Part shown: one piece after another, positions 37,036 through 49,300 of the stretch | Layout: every line of letters begins with the position of its first letter | Position numbering within the stretch: the first letter of the stretch is position 1 | Origin: Micromussa lordhowensis | Lineage: Eukaryota; Cnidaria; Anthozoa; Scleractinia; Lobophylliidae | Direction: 5' to 3' | DNA length: 64,000 nt | Assembly (NCBI GenBank): GCA_964020085.1 | Contig: OZ026603.1 | Location: 6,498,046 to 6,562,045 of the forward strand | Program-made: the position numbers and the translations under genes | Notes under the pieces: model-generated | Databases searched by the model: none | What the model was told of the DNA's origin: nothing | What the model saw: the letters and a program-made list of their open reading frames with translations, nothing else

Positions 37036-38789
37036 AGAATCGAATTTTCAAAAAACTCGCAAAGAATTATCCTCAATGCCAAGATGAGATTAGAGCCAGC
37101 TAAAAAACTAGCAATGGTTGACTTGCTTTTGTCTTCTTTGAAGTCATTTTTAAGTACCAGTAACTTCTAATTATCACTTGATAGGTTTACATCCTATACA
37201 AGATGCAACATTTCGTGAATTTATAATCTTAATCTTAATACATTCATGTTTACTGAACATGAATATTAAAAAGGGAAATGTTCTCAGACTTATTTTCGTT
37301 TTGCATTATTTCTTAACACTGCCACCTAAATAGATTATTCAACACCATAGGCACGAAATGCGTGAAGAAGGCTCTATGGCTGTAGAGCTTTGTACGTATT
37401 GCAGACCTATGGTATGGGATCGTCATATAAAGGTGATGTAGCAGCTCTCGTAAAGTCTCACATGAATGGCTTGGTACCCTTAAAAGCGAACAATACAACA
37501 AACAACAGAAACAACGCCCCTAGCCCTAAAACAATAACAGCTGCTACAATGACCAAACAATAACAGCTTGCGAGAGCTGCTACACTTCTGCATATAAATG
37601 CAGAGAGCGGCTGTATGTGCAATACAGCTGTAGCCCTTCACTAAAATATTGACAACATTCTAAGAGTACAGGCATGTAATGCATTTGTTGCAGTTTAATT
37701 TTTATTTCACTTAATTTGTGGCTTCAACTATATGAATATCTAAGGAGCTCATTTTCTCATAGATAGTTAGTTAACGCAGGGATTACTTTAAAATTTTAAG
37801 CTGGAGGGCAACTGGGATGAATGGATTGACGGATGGCAAAACTTTATGAACTGAGCTTCTGTATAACAAAACCTTTCCTCTCCATAGTCAAATTAACCAG
37901 ATGGACAACATCATTCTCTCAGCCAGTCAATTTGCCTGGTTCCCAGCTAGCATTTTTTTTTCAGTCAATTTAACTAACAAGAGAATTGCATGTAGTTAAA
38001 TAAGAATAAAATTGAAATAAGAAAACAATGTTGTTAACTCACCTCGCTCTTGCTCTTATTTCACCTCTAGATAAGCAACCAATTTCACCCTGAAAACAAA
38101 ACAGAAAAAAGGGAGAAAGTGATTTAATTGCAGTTTAATATTAGCTTACATGTGGTTGTGTCTAATAAGAAGAGCTTTGAACACCTTGGGTACTGTCTTT
38201 GTCATCCAATTAAAAACAAAACAAAAACAAAACCATAGTCAGAAAATTAGTTATAGAATACCAAGAGAGTGTTATATCACTCCAGATCCACTTCCAACCA
38301 GGATTGAAGGTAGTACGAATGATTGGATGAAAAAGTGGTGCAAATTTTCGAATGAATCAGGTATTAATGCAAAACTAACCAAATACTTTTTGACACTCAA
38401 GCGATAACTGCTCTAATATCCCAAGATTTTTACGAGTTTATTTCTACATTTTTCCTTATTTTTGGTTTCGATTGAGAAGATATATCAAACACTCAAGACA
38501 GTATTTGACCACATTTCCAAACACCTTGAAGTTTGTCAAAAAATTATACTCCGCTGCCCGTCATATTTTCAACTCTCTTCTCAGTGTTTGAAAATGTGGT
38601 AAAACACGTCTACCGTAAATCACCTCAAAAGACCTTCGAGTTGCAAGGTTTGATGTAAACTTTTAGAAATTAGTACCCTGACTGTGTTGTATCAGAAACA
38701 ATGACTTGGGGTTGCATGTAAATTTGGTTTCCTAAAGCGTTTCTTTCCCTGATAGCATCTAGGTTTGTGTCATATATATAGAGGATATT

Positions 38790-38862
38790 ACACGGTGGCG
38801 AGAAGATATGAATTTTATCTTCGAGTGGCAAGAACATAAAATTCATATCTTCGAGCTAACGT
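38790..38862. repeat. short inverted repeat around GAAGATATGAATTTTAT
   Basis: GAAGATATGAATTTTAT and its inverse ATAAAATTCATATCTTC lie about 20 bp apart, enclosed by CGAG/CTCG. Cruciform-type short element. Confidence 0.6.
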
Positions 38863-39714
38863 GTGATGTTCTTTTTATTATATAAACACACTGATGACGG
38901 CGTTTTTGACGATTTTCCGAAGATTTCCGACCACTTTCAACTTCCGACGATTCTCCAAAACTACTCCAAAGGTCACACGAACGTTGCCGAACATTTTCCG
39001 AAGATTGCCAAAGACTTTCGTGGAAGACCCGAAGATGTTTGGATCATACACCAACGAATTGAAGTACAATTTAAGGTAATTCCCTTGAAATTGTTCTACT
39101 ATCAAACTCTTTTCGAAACTTGGCATAGTTAACATTTATGATATGACCATTAAAAAAATGCAATAAAAAAAACGGGGTCACCTTGCTTGTTTACGCGTCA
39201 GCAGGCTCTTAAAATGGGATATTTTCACTAGTTGCGCGTTAAAAATTCGAATCATCTTCATACAGAATTAAGTCTTGATTACCTGAAAGACACACAATTT
39301 TATCTTGAAAGTAAAGTTTCTTATATTCACATAAGTAGTATTGCTTAATTTAAGCCATTTTTGATTGCCTTGTTGCGGGAATATTGTACTTTTTCGGACA
39401 GTTACGTGGTTAGCTTGAAGTCCTCGCGTTGGTCAAAATACACCGAGTATGGAACTATTTTGCAAAAAAAAATCATGTTCTACTATCAAACTTTTTTCCT
39501 TCTTCAAATATGTTCTTCATTAGACTGTTCTTAGCAAATAGCAATAAAAAACGGGGGTCACCGAGCTCGTTTAATAGAAAAGGAGCACTTATTTCGCTAT
39601 CGAGCTTAGTTTGAGGGAAATCTCTCAGGTTTTATACGCGCACACGCTCGTTTGCGCGCGCTAATGACGCAAAAATCGTGCGCAGTAGGGATGCGCAATG
39701 CAATACTAAGGGAC

Positions 39715-39850
39715 ATACATGATATCAGTAAAATCATCGATATCCTCACTAGTGAGGATATGGAAAATATACCACTCGAGTCTCGGATGTGGTTTCGTAT
39801 GAATTTTACGAGTGGTGTATTTTCCAGTAAAACACTCGTGTCTATATAAT
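39715..39850. repeat. short imperfect palindromic element
   Basis: GGAAAATATACCACTCG on the left is matched by CGAGTGGTGTATTTTCC on the right, with additional ATCGATATCCTCACTAGTGAGGATAT self-complementarity (positions 39737-39762). MITE-like; no coding content. Confidence 0.55.
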
Positions 39851-40039
39851 AAACAGCTTTATTGTTTGGTGAGGTCAAGATTCTCCCATACAGACCGACT
39901 AGGCTAATACGATGCTTGTTTAATTCGTTCAAGTAACTGGTTTGTACTTTTGCTTACGAACGGCGATCTGAACTTAGTTCTGCCAAAGTTAAAAAAAAAG
40001 TTAACTAGATTTCAGAGATAATTCAAACTTTCGAAAATT

Positions 40040-40447
40040 TAAGGTGGCCCTGAACGCTACCTACGAAATATTTTATCATAAATTTGTATTTTTATAGCAT
40101 TTTTAATTATTTAGCTAGAAGATATTTGCTTTATACTGGGCTACTCTCAAATTCGATGTCTTAAATATTGTATGCAAAAAGTTGTATCATAACATGCCTA
40201 TTTAATGTCATAAAAAATGGGTTTCTCCGAGCCATTTCTGAGTTATAAGTTAAAAATAAAATTAAGGTTGTATCGTTGCCATGATAACTAATTACGGGTA
40301 AAACGAACACAACTTGTTCACCAATCATTTAATTAGGCATCTGTGTGATACCAATATTATAACATCACTGAAGAAAGTATTGACTCGTCTATGTATAACT
40401 GCTGGAAAGTGCGCGAAGCAGCTCATGCAGTGTTACCGACCACCTTA
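40040..40447. repeat. dispersed element with GGTGGCC/GACCACC ends
   Basis: It starts AAGGTGGCCCTGAAC and ends ACCGACCACCTTAA. Related GGTGGC-started segments occur near 48420, 49640, 60307 and 63540 and share CCATAGCAACAATATGACC-like internal sequence. Probably a family of non-autonomous elements. Confidence 0.5.
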
Positions 40448-40671
40448 ATAATAGTTTTGGGAGTTTGAGGCTGAATTTGACTGCCTTCCAAACACATTCA
40501 GTAACGCTAAAAGCCAATGTGTAAACCCAAGACAACCGACTGAACATGCAGAATGCAGCTAATATCACTTGCTGATTTTTTTTTCTAGTGATTTCCGTGA
40601 TATTTATTCGTTCAGTAAATCGTTTTCAAAACGTTTCCTTACTAAAACATGTTCCTATTAAACACCTGGCC

Positions 40672-40685
40672 CGAGTTGTTCGAAA

Positions 40686-40722
<37 letters not shown>

Positions 40723-40812
40723 GTGGATAGCGTGGTTTGTTTTGTTAACACTTATCCGCTGGATAGCGATTTATCCAGTGGATAGCGTTATCCAGCCTTT
40801 GAGCAACTGAGG
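40672..40812. repeat. palindromic MITE (GGTGGATAACGCTATCC family)
   Basis: GAGTTGTTCGAAAGGTGGAT on the left is the near inverse of ATCCAGCCTTTGAGCAACT on the right. Internal TATCCACCGGATAAATC/GATTTATCCAGTGGATA stems complete the foldback. A second, interrupted copy lies at 57117-57352. Confidence 0.8.
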
Positions 40813-41209
40813 TCTGTTTTTTTAACTTTTTTTTTTCAGTTAACTGGGTGATCAGATCAATATTTCTATCACCTCTGATACTCTAGCTTATTGTTTAAAG
40901 AATCGGTTCACGCTGAGTCAATATAACGTCAAATGTTCCAACTCTTCAAGTTGTCATGGTATTTAGACATTTGAGTTAAGGCGAAAGGAGAGAGCGTACA
41001 TGTACGAAGATTTCCCAAGAAAATATTGCAGGTATGATTGACCCGAGAAAAAAAGACAATGATCACTTATTTAATAGCTTCGAGTTGTAATAGCGCTGCC
41101 GGTATTGGCATGGAAAGAAATCCAGAAAAGCGATTAATTTCGAAACAAGCGAAAAGTTTTTACCGTCAGTGTATTTAGTTATAGTTTTCAGTCTTGACCA
41201 CTCACTGCC

Positions 41210-41545
41210 CTACGAGTACACACCTTGAGTAAAATTACAGTGTTCTAGCTTTCAGCTGAGTAGTGGCTGAAAACCCAGCAAAGGATGATTCAAAGGAAAG
41301 CTATTTGAGCAATACATGTATTCTTATCTGGTATTGTACCATACAAGGTGGTTCTAACTTAAAAGTCTGCGGATGAAACCCTAGTGGGTGACCATTCAAA
41401 TGAAAGCTATTGAGCAGTACTTTCATGTGGTACTGTTTATTATGCTATACAAGGTGGTTTTAATTTTTAAGTCTGTGGATGAAACCCTGGTGTGTGACCA
41501 TTCAAATGAAAGCGAATGAGCTGTACTTTCATGCAATTTTGTTTG
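41210..41545. repeat. tandem repeat of about 115 bp, three units
   Basis: Units share GATGAAACCCTAGTGGGTGA, CATTCAAATGAAAGC, the TACTTTCATG block and TACAAGGTGGTT. The same family appears in inverse orientation at 51318-51510, inside an intron of the CUB gene. Confidence 0.75.
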
Positions 41546-42589
41546 TCTTCGATATCGTGATCATTTTAAATTGGATCAGTGGATCTTTTCAATTGAAACT
41601 TCAAGAGCAAGGTATGAAGATGGCTTAGCCGATCACAGTGAATGTACGCCTCTAAAGCATTTTTTTCATGTAATGTACTCTCTAATCAGAGAGATACATC
41701 GGCACCTATATATGGGTGTCGTTATAATTTGTCTGAAGAACGATATTCTGTTCGGAAGAAACCTCATATATCTACATGTCATCATCGATCTAACTTAACA
41801 TATTGTCAGTTTACAAAATATGGCGGTTTGCAAAATGTACGACTCACTCTTATAATAGACCCTACTGTTACCAAGTTAGTTCATCGCCGGAGACTCAAAC
41901 ACCCGGTTTCTCAGGGGAGAGGATCACATTTCAAAATCGACCACAACTGACTCAAAATCAACATAAATTTATCATCCATCAAATGCAGAACGTATGCAGT
42001 CAAATATATTCTAAGTGGAACCTCTTGTAAGCGACCACCTCTACTTTCTAGGTGATAAAATGATGTATGGGTAGTCATCTAAGAGATATAACTGGAATAT
42101 TTTTGATAGCACCCTTACACGCACCCGCAAAATTCTGCTGTTTTGTACTTCTTGTAGAGATAGGTCTGAACATCGACTAATTTCTCTTGAATAAGTCGAT
42201 GAAGAACAAGGACATTAGTGATAAGAATATAGAAAGGCGTATAACCAAACGGGCGGTAGACCATGGAACAGCCCCTCTAGAGAGAGCTTTAAACAAAAGA
42301 GGGTGAATTTGCTTCTTAGATAATCGAATTCTTCATTATGGCATGGTTATTGATGTAAGCTACAATAGTCGGCAATCGAGGGCAAAAGCACAGTAGACAG
42401 AAAAGAATGTTAAGCTGCTAACGAAACTTGGTTAAATAGCACTTCAGCTTCCATGAGTATATCAACTAGCGACTTTCAATTGATTCGTATCATATCAATG
42501 CCTTTGAAGAGTACTAGAATGCTCTATTTGAAGCCAGCTTATATAGACCTACTGAATTAATAAACAATAACAAAATCTTGTTTAATAAA

Positions 42590-42830
42590 ATGGATGGATA
42601 TTTCCATAGTTAAAGCTCGGTTACGGTATTTGAGTTATTTTGGTCACAAACAATATTAGCTTTAATTTACTAAGGTAGAAAAACACCCAAGAGATAATAA
42701 TAAGCCACAAAGGAAAAAGGGTGGTTGAGCATGGAGAAGATCAACACGGATAACAAACGACGAACTTGGCAAATTTAGGCTAAACTTTTCAAGATGAGCA
42801 AAGCACGATGTAACTCCTTTAATTTAGAGT
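42590..42830. repeat. segment shared with intron 1 of the TSR gene
   Basis: This upstream flank of the CUB gene aligns with 61320-61540. Shared parts include GGTAGAAAAACACCCAAGAGATAAT-type sequence (split by changes), GAGAAGATCAACACGGAT, ACAAACGACGAACTTG and AAACTTTTCAAGATG. The match suggests either a dispersed repeat or common ancestry of the two gene regions. Confidence 0.55.
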
Positions 42831-43334
42831 ACCTTGATATTGTGTCGTCTTCTGTAATATTGTGCGCCTGCTTTGTAAACTCATTAAATCAAATATGATA
42901 ACAATGGTGTAATGATAAAAAGAAAATAATACTGAAACGCCAAACGAGATTGCTGAATTGATCCCTATACACAAATTTAACAACGAAATAAATTAACTTC
43001 AAGCAAAAAGTCCAATTAAGAAAATTTAATCCCCCACCACTATCCAGTGACACTTTCTAATTTTCGGACAACATCATAAGCTAGCAGTTCTTATTTTTAC
43101 AGCTAAAAGTAGTAGTAGTAGCTAAAAGTTTTCCCAGCTTGTGAAAATCATTACATTTTAAATCCGATCCATAGACAGATTACCTTGTTGCTGTTGTTCA
43201 GTTTTTTAAAACTCGTTTTGTTACTCCGACCAAACTCAACAGAAAGCTCGAGCAATGTTACTTTGTCGTGATAACTATAAGTTATGTTTGATGTGTATTT
43301 TTTCTGTCACACCAGACTCCATCGATTGATCAAA

Positions 43335-46300
43335 ATGAATTTGAAGAACTGTTTCCTGCTGGTATTGTTCTCGTCTGTTTTACTCGTAAAAACATCAGGT
43401 ACGTGACGCATTTGAAAACAATTAAATTTCCGTAATTTTTAAGACCTATCGGCTCCTCCTGGAAGATAGCGCCAGCACCGTGGCATGCTGGGTATTGCCA
43501 GGCTGCCTCGCTCTGCTTATTTAAACCTATTATTTACAGGTGTTGCAGAGGATATGTCGAGGTCCTGTTCTCACTAGCTTTGCCGGAGGAATTTGAAAAC
43601 GCAGCTTTGTTCTACAGTTAAACGTACCATCCATATTAATCCATCACGAAAACGGAGCTTTTCGAAAACGCTCTTCAAACCGAAGGAATTTGAAAACGCC
43701 GCTTTTCGTTTTCGTGTGGACGGAAGCCATTTTGAAAACAGAGCTTTTCGAAAAACGTCGTTAGCTACAATAATCATGTGATTTCCCTGACCGAGTTTTT
43801 CTCAAACACAAATCCAAAATGACCGGTGATTGTTTCGCTTTTAAACTCCCGGCGTAGTGTGGATGGAAAACACTTGATGCATTTTCAGAGTGAAACCTCG
43901 CTCCGTTTTCAAATTTCTCCGGCGTGGTGTTGCAAGACAGGGCCTAAGAATTTAACAGTTTGTGGACATTCTGGTATCCTGCTCTGGGAAGGTAGCTTGT
44001 AAACTGAAGCAAAGACAAGCTTAGGGGGTCTCCACTTGAGCAACTCAATCAGCTACAATAAGAGGCTCAAAGTGGAAGTGCTAAATCCTCTGGTGCCATT
44101 TGAATTTTCGGCCATTTGTTCTCGGCTACCAGTTAACACATCTTCAACTGAAACTTCAGCTTATCGGTAGAAACCTAACAGTTTCAGATCAGCCCCAGCA
44201 GTCTTGAAAACTACTGCATGATATAACTGTTGGATACAAGTTGCTGTTGTTGTTGTTTTCGTCGTATTTCGTGGTATTTGCCATACGTTTAAATCTACTA
44301 GCGTTTTTTTCACGAATGCCGTTCTCTTATTGACCCTGCTACTCACTATCTGACTATTCTGTTGTAGATACCGAGTAGCCAAGCAGTGTGCGCTTGTTAA
44401 CAAAATGACGGCCGCTTCTTTGCGTTTTTGAAGTGTCTGTGATGAGAATTTAGATAAAGTTTTGAACGACTAGTCGATTTATACTAAGACAATTAGATTA
44501 TCCGCTCTTGATTTCTATGCGTGATAGAAATTTCCACCTCGTAATCTAATTGTTAGATATAATACGGGAATCAGGAAATAAAACTCTCGATAATCCGTTT
44601 AGCCCACCATGTTTATAACACACTCTTTCGTTATAATGAAATGTTGTTTTACAATATTTAGAGGCAGTTTGTGGCGGTCAACTTCAAGGCTCGAACGGGT
44701 CGTTTTCCACCCCAGGCTATCCCCAAAATTACCCCAGTAACGCCCTTTGCGTGTGGAAAGTGGGCCTGGCACGAGGATCAACACTGAATATCACTTTCAT
44801 GGAGTTTTTCACAGAGCAATGGTAGGTCAATAAAATCACAGTGAAACATTCTCACGGGGAGCGAAGAGACTTGAACTTTCTGCTAGTACAGTGACTACTG
44901 TCTTTGTGCTTCTCGAATTGCTAGGTTTTCTCTCATTTCTTCCGATTTACAATATTTGCCTCATTAGCATAAGCAATTCGGTTTTTGATGGAGTTACAAA
45001 TAAATCAGTTCTGAATATTGAAAGGTCATAGTACGGCTAACTCTGCCAGTGAATATGAGCCTGATGTATTGAATACTTTTTGTGCAACACGGGTTTAAAA
45101 ACTCAAAATTTAACAAAGAATGTATGAGCTCATTAGCGCTTTTGCCACCCAGAAATTTTGCAGTTTTTGAAAGACAATTTCTCCTTGAATATTACACCCA
45201 AAGAGCTAAACATTTCACCATGCACTAAGTTTCACTAGCTCTTTAGCTGCCTGAAGTCAATTCATATCTAACATGTTTCCTTCTGTATGCAAAGCCGTAT
45301 TCAAATGAGCAAAAATTTAAGCAATGACGTCAGCACTCAAACCTGAGGAATCCGCCTATACCTTTCTACGCACACAAGCAAGTGGACCCCCCCTCTCCCC
45401 TAGCAGAGAATACCTTGCTTCACTTTGTTTAGCGTTGATCGGCGTTTGCATTATCATTTAATACTAGTGTTTAATTTTAGGTCCTACCAACGCCCTTCCC
45501 GCAAATGGGGTACGAGCGTTTTCTTTCTCTTTCTTTTCTTAAAGTGCCTATGAAGTAAAAAATAATTGCTGCTGATTTGAAAGGATTTTCAGCGTAAAGT
45601 AGAATGGCGTTTTCCTTTTTGGAATACCTTTTTTCGTTTTAGAGATATTCACGTTTTTGTATTATGAGTGATGACGTCATAGGTGGTTCCACTAAAACAG
45701 TCCAACACTCAATCAAGCATATCTCTAGAAATATTAAAGCGGTGGTCTTCAAACTTGGCACCAGAAATGTACATTGTAAGAAACAAAACGAGACCCGTTG
45801 TGCCATTACCATGACAACGGTTATGTCGCTGGTCGTGTTTTAATTAAAACTAAAATTCTCAGATTTTATCTTAAACAACAATCATCCACTCTCAACAATC
45901 TAATGGGGAGAGTTAAGACAATATGGGAAACATGTGTGTTCCGAGCAAGACCCTCTGTCCGTTTTCAAAGGGTTGCAAATGGGCATATTTGGTTTTTCAC
46001 AGAAAGAGACTTGAGCCAAGAGTGTTGCCATGGTAACAAAATGGTAGGTGTCATTCTGTTCCTTTTGTGATGTATATTTCTGGTGCCAAGTTTGGAGAAC
46101 ACTGCTCCAATATTTCTGGAGATATTAATGATTCAGTGTTTTACTTTTCAAGTGAAACGATTTATGACGTCATCACTTCCCTCATTTGCATAATACAAAA
46201 ACGTAAATATCTCTAGAACGAAAAAAGATATTTCAAAAAGGAAAACGCCATTCTTTTTTACTTTGAAAAGCCTTTCAAATAAGCAACAATAATTTTTTAC

Positions 46301-49300
46301 TTCATAGGCACTTTAAGCTTTCATAATCTTTTCCCATTTGTTAAGCTTTTTTTTCGTTGCCAAGTAAGCAATCTCCAAATGAATTATGAAACCAAGAAAT
46401 GTGAAAACCGACTTCTCGCAGGCTTTGTGCTAAGTGCAGTTAAGATCTTGGATGCGAGACTACAAACGAGTTATCGGAGACGTGTCACAAATTGATGACG
46501 TCGTGCTACTTTGGTCTCACCATGCTAAGAATAGACAAATGTACGGAAGGAATAAAAACAAAAGTAATTGTTCTCTCCGGCTGATGCGTGACACTTAAAT
46601 AGATCGGATATAAACGTTCAAAAGAACTCAAATAAAAAGTGAAACCTGATAACGTAGAAAAAGTGTCGTATTTTTTTACAAGATGACAAACGTTATATCA
46701 GTTTTCATTTTTTAACGTTTCAGTATGCTTAGGATTGGACGAGTTCAAATCAATTTTTAATTGTCGTTTGTTTTCTTGTTATGAACTTGTTAGTCAGTAA
46801 ACGATCTTGTCAGTTTTCTTACGATTGATTATTTTCTTCTCAGCTGTGATATCCTGGAAATTCGAAATGGATCGTCTAGCAGGTTTTTTAGTGGTGACTT
46901 AACGCCTTTCTACGTTACAACGACGTCTTACGATGATAACAGAGTTATCATTATAGACTTTTCATCTGACAGGACTGGACATGAGAAGGGCTTCATGGCA
47001 TATTACACCATTTCGCAGCAACCACCACGTAAGTGTTGATCCTTAGTTGACCAACATCGAGTTTCCTCTTACATTATGCATACATTGTCAAGCGGATAAG
47101 TTATGAGAGTAAAGAGAATCATCAACTTTGTGAGGGGATATTTTCTTGGTTGGCAATAAATTCGCAAAATGGGCTGACAATGTACAAAGATTAGTAAGCA
47201 GGTTTTAAACACGGAGCGAGCTTATAAAAGGTCAACGGTTTGCACTTTGTTCGCTAAAACACGACATTTACGTTGAGTAAACAACTCGAAAACAATCGAT
47301 ATGCTTTCACAAGTGAAACAACAAATATAAGAAGTTAAAATTCACGTATATGAAGTACGATACCTGCCTAAATTCTTCTTCTGTAGATGCCATTCTTGTT
47401 GTTTTCGCTGACCTTTTTACAAAGAAAGCAAACTAACGAAAACCCTTCTCTTGTGCGGTCGCCTGAAATATTACTTCGTGCGAATTTCGCGGGAGTACGA
47501 TACGCCTGGGTGAATAAGCCAATCAAAGCAGAGTATTCCAATTTGCGATGGACGGGCTGAGCCGCTCAGCTTCCATTTATAGGCTCGCTCCGTGTTTAAG
47601 GATAGAAATGGCAGCCTGAAAATTTCTCTCCCTCATATTCGACCCGGACGCACGATACAACATTGCGCGGGGCAATTTTGGTTGAAGAATTTACAAACAG
47701 CAATATTTTTCTCAACATTGAGAAACAGCAACCCTGTACTAGGCTGTTTGTTTTCGACGCGAAAAGTTAATACATGAATAAACGGCACATCCATACGGAA
47801 TCATTCAAGTATTGTCGCTTCAACGTATGTTTGTGCTGATCTAATCACTGAGTTATGCAATAAACATTGCTATATATCAATATGATCAATAAGATTAGGA
47901 ACAATCTGGACGTCATGTTTTCAATCCTTCCCCGCCACTTAGGTTTGTTCTTAATAATTCCAATTCAGTTTAACATTCCTATCATGAGTCGAGCGTTCTT
48001 AAAACTCTGTCATTTTTTTGTAAGATATAGTGTCAATTTGAAAATGTACTACAGTTTCGTGGACACAAAAGCCTCACGTTTTAAACTCGTATCGTGTTGA
48101 AACTTAACGGTCAACTTTTTTGGGTTTTACCTCTAGTTATACCGACGCCATCTTCTACAACGGTTGTTATGACACCAACGCAAACACAGCCACCCATTGT
48201 TGGTAAGTTAAAATACCTATAAGCTCATAAAAGTCTGTTATCACTTTTCCCCATACGTAGCGCGGGACATTTTTGATAATATAGGCAGGGAGATAATCAA
48301 ACTCCGGCCAGGCATTTTACAATTTCTATGTTCGATTCTTGAGAAATTACTGCACAAGGTAGAAGGGTGGCAATGTTCTGAGTGAACGTCTCTTCCTTCT
48401 CGATATTTTTGTTTTGGCTCAAGGTGGCTGGAAACAGTTTCCAGTTCTTTCCAAGACTTGAAGTTTTGACGGGTCATTATAACAACTCCGTAAAAAACGA
48501 GTTCGGTGACCCCCATTTTTTATTGTCGAATTGTAATCAGTGAGATTAGATGCAACTTTTTGCAAAGTTTAAAAAATGTTTCGAAGGGGTTCAGTGCCAC
48601 CTTAAGGTGGTCTTATACTCTGATATTTGGATATTTCCCCCAAAAAAACATTTTTTCGAAACATGAAGATTCACCATCCCTGACCAATTGTTAATCGTAT
48701 GTTGAAACGATTTTGCTGTAATTACTCCTTGATGTATGTTTAAATTAAGAAATTCGCACACTGACAGCTATATTTCAACATAGCAACACCCATAGCAACC
48801 ATTGTTTACAGTCTAAAAGTACTCACAAAATGTATTCAATCTAGTACATTTTAATGATACTTTACAGAAAAGCTTTAGAGATGTGTACTCATGAGAATTT
48901 TGCATCATGGTCCCGAACTTTGCTTCCTGTGCCATCTTGTACGCTCCTTATACTTGTTTAACATTTCTATAACTGGTGTGTATTCGCGTATTCAATGAAA
49001 CATTCATGTAAACCCTTTCGACATACCCCCTTCCCCTTTCCTTTAACCCCCCTTCCCGTTCACAGGGCCAATTTGGGTTCTCAGAGACCGAAGACAAACT
49101 TTAAAGCCATATTTCTCAAAATGACCAAATAGACCGATCACCAATATTTCAAGCACGATATCTTTACAGGGTTTTAACCGAATGTTGTCAGATTTTCAAC
49201 ATTGGTAAAGAACACAGTTATCTAGGAGGCAAACCTCCAAAATTTGCAATTAATGAAATTCTATCCCTGTTATTCAGTTAATACATTTAATATTAGTTAA

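Larger units (their letters stand above)
35601..43334. other. gene-poor region of short inverted-repeat elements
   Basis: No confident gene between the tandem duplication and the CUB gene. It holds several palindromic elements listed separately, a GTACCTCTTAGGG-type degenerate repeat near 36110-36360, and short ORFs. The ORF at 38863-39132 is open on both strands and looks repeat-derived. Confidence 0.45.

Noticed and set aside
38863..39132. 89-aa ORF with FPKI-like repeats
   Set aside because: Both strands are open over the same interval and the content looks like a dispersed repeat, so I do not call it a gene.
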